Notes: generated by a model from the sequence alone, not told the origin. A stretch of DNA of 64,000 bases from Bufo bufo (GCF_905171765.1 NC_053392.1:102350220-102414219); one strand, 5' to 3'; shown: positions 10,929-23,082, counted from the first letter of the stretch. Numbers and translations are program-made.

Positions 10929-10932
10929 TTAA

Positions 10933-11399
10933 GGTTTCCTTCAGATGACTGATCTAAAACTAGCCCACGTTCTCGCTGCCCAAAATGATTTTTTTAAAGG
11001 CAAATGGCCAAGTCTAATCAGAAAATTGAACCAGCATAGAGCTTGCTGCAATTTTCTCCGCACAGACTGGTGGTCCATGCAGAAAAGCGGACATGTGAGT
11101 CGGCCCACTGACTAGAACAGGTCAGTGCTCGGTCCGTGCGCAGTCTGTTCTACACCGACATCTGAGAGCAGCCTGAAGCTACCCATACACATGAGACCGA
11201 AGCCATCCGAAAATCCGGATTTTTTTCCTGTTGTGGCAGACCGCCGTTGTCATTTTATTTTATTTTTCTCGTAACGGCAGATAGCAGACTTCTGTCTCCC
11301 AAAAACATGTGATCTGCCTTGTTGGAACATTTCGGCCATAGTTTGCTAAAGCTACATATGATTGGCTGATTATTTGCCATACTGTATGTCCCGGTGGGA
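10933..11399. other. Unassigned intergenic sequence
   Basis: No gene. The phrase AGCTACCCATACACATGAGA near 11177 resembles phrases near 28140 and 53390, suggesting fragments of another dispersed repeat. Confidence 0.4.
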
Positions 11400-11905
11400 T
11401 CATTCATACAGATGGTTCCACAAATGATTTAGGAAATCTCCTCCACACGCTGCATAAAAAATCTGCAGAGTAAACCGACCCACGGAGCAGATCTGAACTT
11501 TGCGGTAGGACACAATTCGCGTTGAGCGAAGGGAGGGAATCCGAAGCGGAATTCGGTCCAAAGTTTAGGAAAACGTCATTTCTAAATGAATCTGAATTTC
11601 CTTGCGCTTCATGGTAACGAATCGGTTTTCCTAAAATGGGGGCTGCACGTATTAGAAAGTGAAACGAAGAGTAGAGGAGACAAGCCCGCAAACGCAAGAT
11701 CACCCATAATGCCGTGCAGCCAGCCAATCGGCAGGTAGCTATCCCCTGTGATGTCACAGCCCTATAAAATCCTGATCCCGCGAATAACTTCTCCACCACG
11801 TCATACTTATAGATCCCGCAAATAAATTCGTAACAAATCAAATTTCTTGGTGAACTTCTGAGATGCTGACAAATCAAATTTTTCAAAACTTCGCTCATCT
11901 CTAGT
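11400..11905. repeat. Dispersed repeat, copy 2 (AAACTTCGCTCATCTCTAG family)
   Basis: It shares its middle with 931-1250 and ends with AAAACTTCGCTCATCTCTAG, a phrase also at 1000-1018 and in altered form near 1950. Confidence 0.6.
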
Positions 11906-12660
11906 CACCATATCTGCTGCAGATGTCCACCGTGGATGTGATCCTTTTCGCATCAGACTTTTACGCTGTATTTCCAGTCACGTGCGGGCGTGCCCTTATA
12001 CTGTACATACAGACAAGATGTGCCGTATTCGTCGTCTGCGTATGTACAGTCTGAATAAGGCCTTACTGAGACGGCATAACCACCCATTTCCAGACTCAGG
12101 GACCGGGATTTACTACAGTGTAGTGTCCCTTTAAGAGTCTGTCCACAGGCTGGCCAGACGTCTGACGTTGGGCCGGACAGTACGGCTTCCAGGTGAGCAC
12201 GTGGTTATATATACTGCTGACCCCAGAGTTTGTATATGACCAGTCGGGGGGCTGTTCTGGCCCACACATTTCTAACAGGTTCCTCGCAATGGATTCCCAG
12301 GAGCTCTGGTTATAAAAAAATGTATATAGCCCCCCCCCCTTCAAAGTGAGAAATGATTCTGATATAAGTAGACTGTTGTGTATGGTAACAGCCGACAACC
12401 CCCCTGTTCTCTTAGGGACCTCGCCATGCACCCCGATCTTTTAGGTCCCGCCACGTAACCTAAATGTGCAGAGATCTGAGGAGTTTTCGGGACTGATGTG
12501 GATGAAGAATCGAGGGTCCAGTGATGTCTGGTTCTGAGGTGGATGAAAAAGAGACGCACCGTCCTGGCTTTATAGACCATCTGTCACCTTTCCTCATGTG
12601 TACATTAAAGTAAAACTTTATATCACCCCAAACAATTCTAGAACCTTTATTCTGAAAACT
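11906..12660. other. Unassigned intergenic sequence
   Basis: The 111-codon minus frame at 12096-12431 has no recognisable domain. The stretch contains a poly-C run near 12333 and no identified repeat. Confidence 0.4.
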
Positions 12661-13458
12661 TTTTCTCTTTTATTCCTCCTGGAAATGTATGAATTAGGGC
12701 TTCTTCACATGAGCGTTGGGGACTCCCGCCAGGGCTTCCGTCACAGAGTTTGTCAAAAACAGTGAAGAAAATAATCTTGCATGCAGGACATTTTTCTCCC
12801 CTAAAAAAAAAAGCTCCCCCGAACAGACTCCATCATAGTCAGCGGTATCTGTTCGCATCCTGTCAGTCAAGTGCCAAATCTACCACTTCCGTTATTTCCA
12901 TTGGCCTTAGGCCTCCTGCACACGACCGTATTTTTTTGCGGTCCGCAAAAACGAGACCCGTTTTTCCGTGATCCGTGACCGTTTTTTCGTCCGTGGGTCT
13001 TCCTTGATTTTTGGAGGATCCACGGACATGAAAAAAAAGTCGTTTTGGTGTCCGCCTGGCCGTGCGGAGCCAAACGGATCCGTCCTAAATTACAATGCAA
13101 GTCAATGGGGACGGATCCGTTTGACGTTGACACAATATGGTGCAATTTCAAACGGATCCGTCCCCCATTGACTTTCAATGTAAAGTCAGGAGTTAATATA
13201 CCATAGGATCAGAGTTTTCCCCAATCCGATGGTATATTTTAACTTGAAGCGTCCCCATCACCATGGGAACGACTCTATGTTAGAATATACCGTCGGATTT
13301 GAGTTACATCGTGAAACTCAAATCCGACAGTATATTCTAACACAGAGGCGTTCCCATGGTGATGGGGACGCTTCAGGTTAGAATATACTAAAAGAACTGT
13401 GTACATGACTGCCCCCTGCTGCCTGGCAGGTGCTGCCAGGCAGCAGGGGGCAGCCCCC

Positions 13459-13735
13459 CCCCCCCCTGTAGTTAACACATTGGTGGCCAGTGCGGCCGAC
13501 CCCCCCCTCCCCTGTAGTTAACTCATTGGTGGCCAGTGGGCCCCCCTCCCTCCCCTGTAGTTAACTCGTTGGTGGCCAGTGACCCCCCCCTCCCTCCCCT
13601 GTAGTTAACTCGTTGGTGGCCAGTGGGCCCCCCTCCCTCCCCTGTAGTTAACTCGTTGGTGGCCAGTGGCCCCCCCCTCCCTCCCCTGTAGTTAACTCGT
13701 TGGTGGCCAGTGGGCCCTCTCCCCTCCCTCCCCCT
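13459..13735. repeat. ~39-bp minisatellite in left foldback arm
   Basis: About seven units built on CTGTAGTTAACTCGTTGGTG plus GCCAGTGGGCCCCCCTCCC. Confidence 0.85.
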
Positions 13736-14040
13736 CCTAATTAAAATCTCCCCCCCCTATCATTGGTGGCAGCGGAGAGTACCAATCGGAGTCCCAGTTT
13801 AATCGCTGGGGCTCCGATCGGTAACCATGGCAACCAGGATGCTACTGCTGTCCCGGTTGCCATGGTTACTTAGCAATTTGTAGAACCATTATACTTACCA
13901 AATTGCTAAGTAACCATGGCAACCGGGACAGCAGTAGCGTCCTGGTTGCCATGGTTACCGATCGGAGCCCCAGCGATTAAACTGGGACTCCGATCGGTAC
14001 TCTCCGCTGCCACCAATGATAGGGGGGGAGATTTTAATTA

Positions 14041-14370
14041 GGAGGGAGAGGGAGGGGAGAGGGCCAACTTACCACCAACGAGTTAACTACTGGGGAGGGA
14101 GGGGGGCCGGCCGCACTGGCCACCAATGAGTTAACTACAGGGGAGGGAGGGGGCCCACTGGCCACCAACGAGTTAACTATAACTACAGGGGAGGGTGGGG
14201 GGCCCACTGGCCACCAACGAGTTAACTACAGGGGGGGGGGGGGGGGGCCGGCCGCACTGGCCACCAATGTGTTAACTACAGGGGGGGGGCCCACTGGCCA
14301 CTAATGAGTTAACTACAAGGGGGGGGGGGGCGGCCGCACTGGCCACCAATGTGTTAACTACAGGGGGGGG
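14041..14370. repeat. ~39-bp minisatellite in right foldback arm (inverse of the left array)
   Basis: The complement of the left array, with units around CACTGGCCACCAACGAGTTA followed by long G-runs. Copy number and G-run length differ from the left arm, so the arms have diverged by repeat slippage. Confidence 0.85.
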
Positions 14371-15043
14371 GGGCTGCCCCCTGCTGCCTGGCAGCACCTG
14401 CCAGGCAGCAGGGGGCAGTCATGTACACAGTTCTTTTAGTATATTCTAACCTGAAGCGTCCCCATCACCATGGGAACGCCTCTGTGTTAGAATATACTGT
14501 CGGTTCTGAGCTTTCACGAAGTGAAAACTCAGCTATGAAAAAGCTTTTATGCAGACGAATCTTCGGATCCGTCTGTATAAAAAGTAACCTACGGCCACGG
14601 ATCACGGACACGGATGCCAATCTTGTGTGCATCCGTGTTCTTTCACAGACCCATTGACTTGAATGGGTCCGTGAACCGTTGGCCGTGAAAAAAATAGGAC
14701 AGGTCATATTTTTTTCACGGCCAGGAAACACGGATCATGGATGCGGCTGCAAAACAGTGCATTTTCCGATTTTTCCACGGACCCATTGAAAGTCAATGGG
14801 TCCGCGAAAAAAAACGGAAAACAGCACAACGGCCACAGGTGCACACAACGGTCGTGTGCAGGAGGCCTTACTCATACATTTCCAGGAGGAACTTCAGAGG
14901 TACAGCACAAAGCAGAGAACTGTTATTTCATGGAGAGAACAAGTGCTAGATTTACTACATGTCAGGAAAGATGACAGACTCTTGTCCTGTATTCTGCCTG
15001 CGACTCCCATCTGACCAGGGCGGTAAGTGGACCACCTGATTAA

Positions 15044-15349
15044 GGGTCCATTCACACGTCCGTGGTGTATTGCGAAATCTCAAATTGCGGATCCGCAATA
15101 CACCTGTCCGGCACCCCCATAGAACTGCCTATTATTGTCCGTAATTGCGGACAAGAATAGGACATGTTGTATTTTTTTCCGGAGCTGTGGACCAGAAGTT
15201 CGGGGCCGCGCTCTGGAAATGCGGATGCGGAGAGCACATAGTGTGCTGTCTGCATCTATTCCTTCCCCATTGAGAATGAATGGGTCCGCACCCGTTCCCG
15301 ATATTGTGGAACAGATGTGGACCCATTCCACGGACGTGTCAATGGACCC
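15044..15349. mobile_element. TAA-flanked MITE, 306 bp (GGGTCCATTCACACGTCCGT family)
   Basis: Perfectly flanked by TAA (15041-15043, 15350-15352), with TIRs GGGTCCATTCACACGTCCGT and ACGGACGTGTCAATGGACCC. The interior is full of CGGATCCG/TGCGGA words. A shorter relative lies at 35832-36014. Confidence 0.85.
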
Positions 15350-15643
15350 TAATACTACGGTTACTATATGGCGGTATCATTGGTTATATTGGTAGCGTAC
15401 ACTTGTCCCTTACTAACAATAATAGTGTTGGTCATTCATTTAAATGGGGGCGCAAAAGATGCAGATAGCCCACCGTGTGCTGTCCACATCCATACACCTG
15501 TTCCGTGGTGCCCCATTTTGTGGACACTAGGCACTTATAACATAGGGCGAAATGTGCGGGACCACGAAATGCAGGACGCACATGGCCTGTATATGTGTTT
15601 TGCGGACCACAAAACGGATACAGTCATGTAAATGGGGCCTTAA

Positions 15644-16002
15644 AGGGAACCCGTCACCTGGATTTTGGGTATAGAGCTGAGGACTTGGGTTGCTAGATGG
15701 CCACTAGCACATCCGTAATACCCAGTCCCCATAGCACTGTGTGCTTTTATTGTGTATAAAAACCGATTTGATACATAAGCAAATTAACCTGAGATGAGTC
15801 AGAGCTTGAAAAATATGACTCTTCTCTGGTCACACAAGTAAGATCTGACTCTTTTATGTTAATTTGCATATGTATCAAATCGTTCTTTTTACACAATAAA
15901 AGCACACAGAGCTATGGGGACTGGGTATTGCGGATGTGCTAGCGGCCATCTAGCAACCCATGTCCTAAGCTCTATACACAAAATCCCAGTGACAGGTTCC
16001 CT
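15644..16002. mobile_element. Palindromic TTAA MITE, 359 bp
   Basis: TTAA flanks at 15640-15643 and 16003-16006. TIRs AGGGAACCCGTCACC / GGTGACAGGTTCCCT type extend through most of the element; both arms carry ACACAATAAAAGCACACA-like segments. Non-coding. Confidence 0.85.
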
Positions 16003-16132
16003 TTAAGGGGATAGTGAAATGTGTGACCACATAAAGCAAAAATTGGTGCAGCGGGCATGATGGTATTTTTCTGTAATACAAGGAGGAATTGGAGCTGCAA
16101 TATTGTGACAAGACTACGCTCCATAGAATACC

Positions 16133-17607
16133 CTGATGTAACATCCAGGATATTATATGGGGTGTTCTATAGGATGATGATGGATATTATATAGGGGTGT
16201 TCTATAGGATGATGTATATTATATAGGGGTGTTCTATAGGATGATGGATATTATATGGGGTGTTCTATAGGATGATGTATATTATATAGGGGTGTTCTAT
16301 AGGATGATGTATATTATATAGGGGTGTTCTATGGGATGATGTATATTATATAGGGGTGTTCTATAGGATGATGGATATTATATGGGGTGTTCTATAGGAT
16401 GATGTATATTATATAGGGGTGTTCTATAGGATGATGGATATTATATAGGGTTGTTCTATAGGATGATGGGTATTATATAGGGGTGTTCTATAGGATGATG
16501 TATATTATATATGGGTGTTCTATAGGATGATGGATATTATATAGGGTTGTTCTATAGGATGATGGGTATTATATAGGGGTGTTCTATAGGATGATGTATA
16601 TTATATATGGGTGTTCTATAGGATGATGGATATTATATGGGGTGTTCTATAGGATGATGGATATTATATAAGGGGGTTCTATAGGATGATGTATGTTATA
16701 TAGGGGTGTTCTATAGGATGATGGATATTATATAGGGGTGTTCTATAGGATGATGGATATTATATGGGGTGTTCTATAGGATGATGTATATTATATAGGG
16801 GTGTTCTATAGGATGATGTATATTATATAGGGGTGTTCTATAGGATGATGGATATTATATAGGGGTGTTCTATAGGATGATGGATATTATATAGGGGTGT
16901 TCTATAGGATGATGGATATTATATGGGGTGTTCTATAGGATGATGTATATTATATAGGGGTGTTCTATAGGATGATGGATATTATATAGGGTTGTTCTAT
17001 AGGATGATGGGTATTATATAGGGGTGTTCTATAGGATGATGTATATTATATATGGGTGTTCTATAGGATGATGGATATTATATAGGGTTGTTCTATAGGA
17101 TGATGGGTATTATATAGGGGTGTTCTATAGGATGATGTATATTATATATGGGTGTTCTATAGGATGATGGATATTATATGGGGTGTTCTATAGGATGATG
17201 GATATTATATAAGGGGGTTCTATAGGATGATGTATGTTATATAGGGGTGTTCTATAGGATGATGGATATTATATAGGGGTGTTCTATAGGATGATGGATA
17301 TTATATGGGGTGTTCTATAGGATGATGTATATTATATAGGGGTGTTCTATAGGATGATGTATATTATATAGGGGTGTTCTATAGGATGATGGATATTATA
17401 TAGGGGTGTTCTATAGGATGATGGATATTATATAGGGGTGTTCTATAGGATGATGTATATTATATAGGGGTGTTCTATAGGATGATGGATATTATATAGG
17501 GGTGTTCTATAGGATAATGGATATTATATATGGGTGTTCTATAGGATGATGGATATTATATAGGGGTGTTCTATAGGATGATGTATATTATATATGGGTG
17601 TTCTATA
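16133..17607. repeat. 32-bp minisatellite, block 1 (~46 units) with 541-bp higher-order repeat
   Basis: The unit is GGATGATGGATATTATATAG plus GGGTGTTCTATA. Variant units (GGATGATGGGTATT, ATATATGGG, AAGGGGG) recur in the same order 541 bp apart (for example the AGGGGGTTCT variant at 16671 and 17212), showing a recent duplication of about 17 units. Confidence 0.95.
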
Positions 17608-17700
17608 GGACGTAAATACAAAAATCTGTCGCACTCGAGTGATAGGGAGTCGCTTAGAGGTGCTCCCACTGGCAGACAACACCCAGTCTGACAAAAGGTA

Positions 17701-18330
17701 ATAAATAAATAGTAGTAGGGCACTCTCTATAGTATTGGGATTTTTATTTAATGTAAGATAAAATTTGGATATTAAGTACAATTCTGTAGATAAATAAATA
17801 ATATAAACTGGTTCAGAATGAGTAGCAGCAATGGTAGAAAACAAATATATATATAATATGTTTAAATAATCACGATAAGAATGTAGGTCCCAATTAACCA
17901 TGTAAATCTCTAAAACCAGCAATCTGCCAGGCCTCTGATGGTTTGAAATATTTGCGGTAAAACAATCGACCAGATAAAATATTCAATGATACACAATGTT
18001 CGATGGTATGAATATTCGATGGAAAAATTCAGTAGTGAAGTTTGATGATAAAAGTTCGCAATAGAATAAAGACACCAAGTTCTTCCCAGTGTCTAGACAA
18101 TATAGCAAATACTTCTCGATTTTAAGCACAGGTAGGAGTTGATAGCATATGGAGCGGCGTCCCACTCCCTCGATGCAGACAGCGGCGTCCCACTCACTCC
18201 ATGCAGACAGCGGCGTCCCACTCACTCGATGCAGACAGCGGCGTCTTACTCACTCGATGCAGACAGCGGCGTCCCGCTGTGTATTAAACAGAATGCGATC
18301 GCTTTTTTGAAAAGGAACTAACACAGTCTT
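17701..18330 (-). repeat. Left long inverted repeat of the Penelope composite
   Basis: About 600 bp that is the reverse complement of 20203-21060, from TAAATAGTAGTAGGGCACTC to AAGGAACTAACACAGTCTT. It holds about four units of the 28-bp GC-rich minisatellite (18160-18275), against about twelve in the right copy. It probably represents an inverted pseudo-LTR of the Penelope-like element. Confidence 0.8.
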
Positions 18331-18360
18331 CAATTCATCATTAATAAACATTGATATTTA

Positions 18361-18963
18361 TTGAAAAAAGATAAAATATTGAGCACTCTGATACCTCCCA
18401 AACCTAAAATCACATTTACAAAAGCCCCCAACTTGAACATTAAAATAGCACCTACTGTACAGAGGAAGAAAACTAGTAGCTCTTCTGTTCAGGCTTGGGC
18501 AGGCATTCAGGGCTTTTTCCGTTGTGGCAGGTGCAACAATTGCAAAATGACTTCCTTCCCTAAAAAAACAACAGAGTTAAGATCAACCACCAATAAATAT
18601 TGCCATAAAATTAGAGAATTCCTCACCTGCAGTTCGGAAGATGTGATATACGTTATTGAATGCCCATGCAAATATCAATACGTGGGTAGAACTAAAAGAT
18701 CGCTTAAGAAACGCATCTCAGAACACGTCGCAAACATCAGGAAGGGCTTTGAAAACTATTCTTTGTCAAGCCTTTTCAAAACGGCACATAATCAAGACCC
18801 ATCATGTTTAAGATTTACGGCCATCGATAGAGTGCACAGGGATTGGAGAGGCGGTAATCATGTAGAAAAAATGTCACGTTTAGAGACAAAGCGGATTTTT
18901 GAATGAAACACACTCCAGCCGCTAGGTCTAAATGCGGAATTTGAACTCTCTGGCTTTCTATAA
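18361..18963 (+). pseudogene. Penelope-like element, GIY-YIG endonuclease fragment
   Basis: The open stretch encodes the linker and C-terminal endonuclease of a Penelope-like element. Visible pieces are PKITFTKAPNLNIKIAPT (post-RT linker), the cysteine cluster CGRCNNCK, and the GIY-YIG core VIYVIECPC...YVGRTKRSLKKRISEH. A TGA at 18904-18906 interrupts the end; the reading then continues NTLQPLGLNAEFELSGFL to a TAA, which is the family's usual C-terminus. There is no ATG at the left edge and the reverse transcriptase is missing, so this is a 5'-truncated copy. The endonuclease would nick the target DNA during retrotransposition. Confidence 0.85.
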
Positions 18964-19140
18964 GATGGGCGCCGTCTGTCGATGATCAACTGAGCGGTTT
19001 TTTAATCCGTCCAGTTTTTCCTCTACATTCGGCCCCCATCTAACACTCTTCAGTTACTACTAGACATATCCGAAGATTCTCCCAAGGAGAGGTTCTTCTC
19101 TTTTGGAACTTCTGGATACAGGGAGACTATTTAGTCTGAA

Positions 19141-19669
19141 ATAAGCGATTAAACTGATAGTTTATACACAATTGTTGTGATTCCACACATTTTTATCCTC
19201 TTTTATATTATTGAGAACCTAAATTATACTATGCATCATCATTTTAGCATTTTTCCGGAAAAAACGCACTGGAACCGCACCGAAAAAACGCACACGATAC
19301 CGGTGCGTTTTCTACATGCTGTGATCCCGAAGTCGAGATAGAACAACTGTATGAAAGGTTTTCTGTCTGGCTAATTGCCAACAACTTGTTTTTACTTATA
19401 TTTGACATAAGTAATTAAATTGATAGTTTATGCGCAATTGTTATGATTCTACATATTTAATCCTTTTTTATATCATTGTGAACCTAAATTATATCATGTA
19501 TCATCATTTTAGCATTTTTCTTGAAAAAACGCACTGGAGCCGCACCGAAAACGTATGCGATACCGGTGCATTTTTTATATAATATGATCCCAAAGTCGAG
19601 ATAGAACAATTGTATGAAAGGTTTTCTGTCTGGCTAATTGCCAACAACTTGTTTTTACTTATATTTGAT
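19141..19669. repeat. Tandem duplication, 266-bp period, two copies
   Basis: Units 19141-19406 and 19407-19669 are about 85-90% alike, both containing GAACCTAAATTATA, CATCATTTTAGCATTTTTC and GGTTTTCTGTCTGGCTAATT. They lie between the endonuclease fragment and the hammerhead-like motif, in what would be the Penelope 3' region. Confidence 0.9.
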
Positions 19670-19910
19670 AAATATGTTACACATTCTATAGCGTTATATA
19701 TATATATATATAATAATTTTTACCCAGCAAAACTGACCGGCAACTGAGATTGTGGACAATTAGATGTACGTATATACAAGTACATATATAGATATATGTG
19801 AGGTTTTTCGGGAAAATTCGAGACCCATGGATATTAGAAATAATATACTCCAAGCCAGGTTTTCTTACGAACTTTGATCCCTATAAAGGAGGGGCACTAA
19901 TAGGGGGATG

Positions 19911-19966
19911 TCAACCACTGATGAAGGGGTCACTTTCTCATAACCCCAAAACGCGTCTGGTATTAT
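19911..19966 (+). ncRNA. Hammerhead-like ribozyme motif near Penelope fragment
   Basis: CCACTGATGA is followed by a GGGGT...ACCCC hairpin, then AAAACGCGTC and TGG. This matches the hammerhead order stem I - CUGAUGA - stem II - GAAA - very short stem III - GUC - stem I (ACCA pairs with TGGT). Two departures: the GAAA box reads AAAA, and there is an extra A before stem II. Hammerheads are known in Penelope-like terminal repeats. Activity is doubtful. Confidence 0.4.
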
Positions 19967-20202
19967 CTCCATCTTCATGAAAAGCATACCGACCGACTGA
20001 GGAGGCATGGACGTTACTATATGAAATATCGAACCGCCCAAGATAACTTCTATCGCACGGATGATACCTTGTCTTCACAAGAACCACGTGTGTTTAAAGT
20101 TTTGGCGCGGAATTCAAATAAAACAACAGCTCTTGAGACCGGAACCCTGATCTTTACAGAAGGTATACCGTGTCGAGGGCAACGAAGTCCATTCAGGACC
20201 TC

Positions 20203-21060
20203 CCGGTAAGACTGTGTTAGTTCCTTTTCAAAAAAGCGATCGCGTTCTGTTCAATACACAGCGGGACGCCGCTGTCTGCATGGATGGAGTGGGACGCCGC
20301 TGTCTGCATGGAGTGAGTGGGACGCCGCTGTCTGCATCGAGTGAGTGGGACGCCGCTGTCTGCATGGAGGGAGTGGGACGCCGCTGTCTGCATGGAGGGA
20401 GTGGGACGCCGCTGTCTGCATGGAGTGAGTGGGACGCCGCTGTCTGCATCGAGTGAGTGGGACGCCGCTGTCTGCATGGAGGGAGTGGGACGCCGCTGTC
20501 TGCATGGAGTGAGTGGGACGCCGCTGTCTGCATCGAGTGAGTGGGACGCCGCTGTCTGCATGGAGGGAGTGGGACGCCGCTGTCTGCATCGAGTGAGTGG
20601 GACGCCGCTCCATATGCTATCAACTCCTACCTGTGCTTAAAATCGAGAAGTATTTGCTATATTGTCTAGACACTGGGAAGAACTTGGTGTCTTTATTCTA
20701 TTGCGAACTTTTATCATCGAACTTGACTACTGAATATTTCCATCGAATATTCATACCATCGAACATTGTGTATCATTGAATATTTTATCTGGTCGATTGT
20801 TTTACCGCGAATATTTCAAACCATCAGAGGCCTGGCAGATTGCTGGTTTTAGAGATTTACATGGTTAATTGGGAGCTACATTCTTATCGTGATTATTTAC
20901 AATTATTATATATATATTTGTTTTCTACCATTGCTGCTACTCATTCTGAACCAGTTTATATTATTTATTTATCTACAGAATTGTACTTAATATCCAAATT
21001 TTATCTTACATTAAATAAAAATCCCAATACTATAGAGAGTGCCCTACTACTATTTATTTA
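20203..21060 (+). repeat. Right long inverted repeat of the Penelope composite
   Basis: The reverse complement of 17701-18330, expanded by the longer 28-bp minisatellite. It ends abruptly at TTTATTTAT where the 32-bp minisatellite resumes. Confidence 0.8.
20258..20612. repeat. 28-bp GC-rich minisatellite (~12 units)
   Basis: The unit is GGGACGCCGCTGTCTGCATG plus GAGTGAGT. Several long frames are open on both strands only because the unit lacks stop codons, so they are not genes. Confidence 0.95.
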
Positions 21061-22735
21061 TGTGTTCTATAGGATGATGTATATTATATAGGGGTGTTCT
21101 ATAGGATGATGGATATTATATAGGGGTGTTCTATAGGATGATGGATATTATATAGGGGTGTTCTATAGGATATGGATATTATATAGGGGTGTTCTATAGG
21201 ATGATGGATATTATATAGGGGTGCTCTATAGGAGGATGGATATTATATAGGGGTGTTCTATAGGATGATGGATATTATATAGGGGTGTTCTATAGGATAA
21301 TGGATATTATATAGGGGTGTTCTATAGGATGATGGATATTATATAGGGGTGTTCTATAGGATGATGGATATTATATAGGGGTGTTCTATAGGATAATGGA
21401 TATTATATAGGGGTGTTCTATAGGATGATGGATATTATATAGGGGTGTTCTATAGGATGATGGATATTATATAGGGGTGTTCTATAGGATGATGGATATT
21501 ATATAGGGGTGTTCTATAGGATGATGGATATTATATAGGGGTGTTCTATAGGATGATGGATATTATATAGGGGTGCTCTATAGGAGGATGGATATTATAT
21601 AGGGGTGTTCTATAGGATGATGGATATTATATAGGGGTGTTCTATAGGATAATGGATATTATATAGGGGTGCTCTATAGGAGGATGGATACTATATAGGG
21701 GTGTTCTATAGGATATGGATATTCTATAGTGATGTTCTATAGGATGATGGATATTATATAGGGGTGTTCTATAGGATGATGGATATTATATAGGGGTGTT
21801 CTATAGGATGATGGATATTATATAGGGGTGTTCTATAGGATAATGGATATTATATAGGGGTGTTCTATAGGATAATGGATATTATATAGGGGTGTTCTAT
21901 AGGATGATGGATATTATATAGGGGTGTTCTATAGGATAATGGATATTATATAGGGGTGCTCTATAGGAGGATGGATACTATATAGGGGTGTTCTATAGGA
22001 TGATGGATATTATATAGGGGTGTTCTATAGGATGATTGATATTATATAGGGGTGTTCTATAGGATAATGGATATTATATAGGGGTGCTCTATAGGAGGAT
22101 GGATATTATATAGGGGTGTTCTATAGGATGATGGATATTATATAGGGGTGTTCTATAGGATGATGGATATTATATAGGGGTGTTCTATAGGATGATGGAT
22201 ATTATATAGGGGTGTTCTATAGGATAATGGATATTATATAGGGGTGCTCTATAGGAGGATGGATACTATATAGGGGTGTTCTATAGGATGATGGATATTA
22301 TATAGGGGTGCTCTATAGGATGATGGATATTATATAGGGGTGTTCTATAGGATATGGATATTCTATAGTGATGTTCTATAGGATGATGGATATTATATGG
22401 GGGTGTTCTATAGGATTATGGATATTATATAGGGTTGTTCTATAGGATGATGTATATTTTATGGGGTGTTCTATATGATTATGGATATTATATAGGGGTG
22501 TTTTATAGGATGATGGATATTATATGGGGTGTTCTATAGGATGATGTATATTATATAGGGGTGTTCTATAGGATGATGGATATTATATAGGGGTGCTCTA
22601 TAGGATATGGATATTCTATAGTGATGTTCTATAGGATGATGGATATTATATAGGGGTGTTCTATATGATTATGTATATTATATAGGGGTGTTCTATAGGA
22701 TGATGGATATTATATGGGGTGTTCTATAGGATGAT
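21061..22735. repeat. 32-bp minisatellite, block 2 (~52 units)
   Basis: The same unit family as 16133-17607, dominated by the GGATGATGGATATTATATAG form, with interspersed GGAGGATGG, GATAATGG and a 24-bp short unit (GATATGGATATTCTATAGTG). Unit composition differs from block 1. Confidence 0.95.
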
Positions 22736-22739
22736 ACGC

Positions 22740-23082
22740 CTTTTCCCCCACACTGACTGTGCAGGATCGCAGCCCGGCTGACAGGTGTGAACACGGTGTG
22801 ATGACAGCCGGGCTCTGCTTATGACCCCACGTGGGGCTGCGCTCACTTCAGACATCCTGGAAAGGAAAAAACAAGAGGGCGGGGACTCTCACTGCAGGGG
22901 AGAAAGTGTGCCGCTGGCCACGCCCCCGGCGGCCGCTGATTGGCGGAGCGGGGAGCAGTAATTTACCTTTTCTAGGGGAGCGCAGCAGAGACACGGCAGT
23001 AGCTCTACCTGTGCCCTGGACCCCGCACACTGCACTGCTGCCGGGCACCGCGAGGAGTCTTCCCCCACAGGCAGGCGGTGCT
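22740..23082 (+). promoter_or_regulatory. FAM110C: FAM110C CpG-rich promoter / 5' untranslated region
   Basis: The sequence abruptly becomes GC- and CpG-rich right after the minisatellite. It has an inverted CCAAT box (ATTGG at 22939-22943) set between GC-rich boxes (CGCCCCCGGCGGCCGC). No TATA box is evident, as for many CpG-island promoters. A pyrimidine-rich CTTCCCCCACAG just before the start codon could be a splice acceptor, in which case part of this would be intron. Confidence 0.55.

Larger units (their letters stand above)
12910..14867. mobile_element. Foldback DNA element, ~1.96 kb, TTA target duplication
   Basis: The ends are GGCCTCCTGCACACGACCGT and its complement, flanked by TTA (12907-12909 and 14868-14870), a PIF/Harbinger-like duplication. 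The two halves are long imperfect inverted repeats meeting near 13890, within a segment built on AACCATGGCAACC. Each arm holds smaller palindromes (CTGCCCCCTGCTGCCTGGCAG-type near 13410 and 14380), a TATATTCTAAC segment and a G/C-rich minisatellite. No transposase frame is present, so it would be mobilised in trans. Confidence 0.8.

Noticed and set aside
12096..12431. 111-codon minus frame
   Set aside because: No start context, homologue or domain could be recognised.
20217..20640. Several 100+ codon frames on both strands
   Set aside because: They arise from the stop-free 28-bp minisatellite and have purely periodic composition.
16133..22735. CRISPR-like regular repeats
   Set aside because: The units are contiguous 32-bp tandem repeats without unique spacers, in a vertebrate context.
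22831..23082. N-terminal extension of FAM110C by 84 codons
   Set aside because: The extension starts at GTG, has no ATG, and shows no similarity to the family; it is most likely 5' untranslated sequence.
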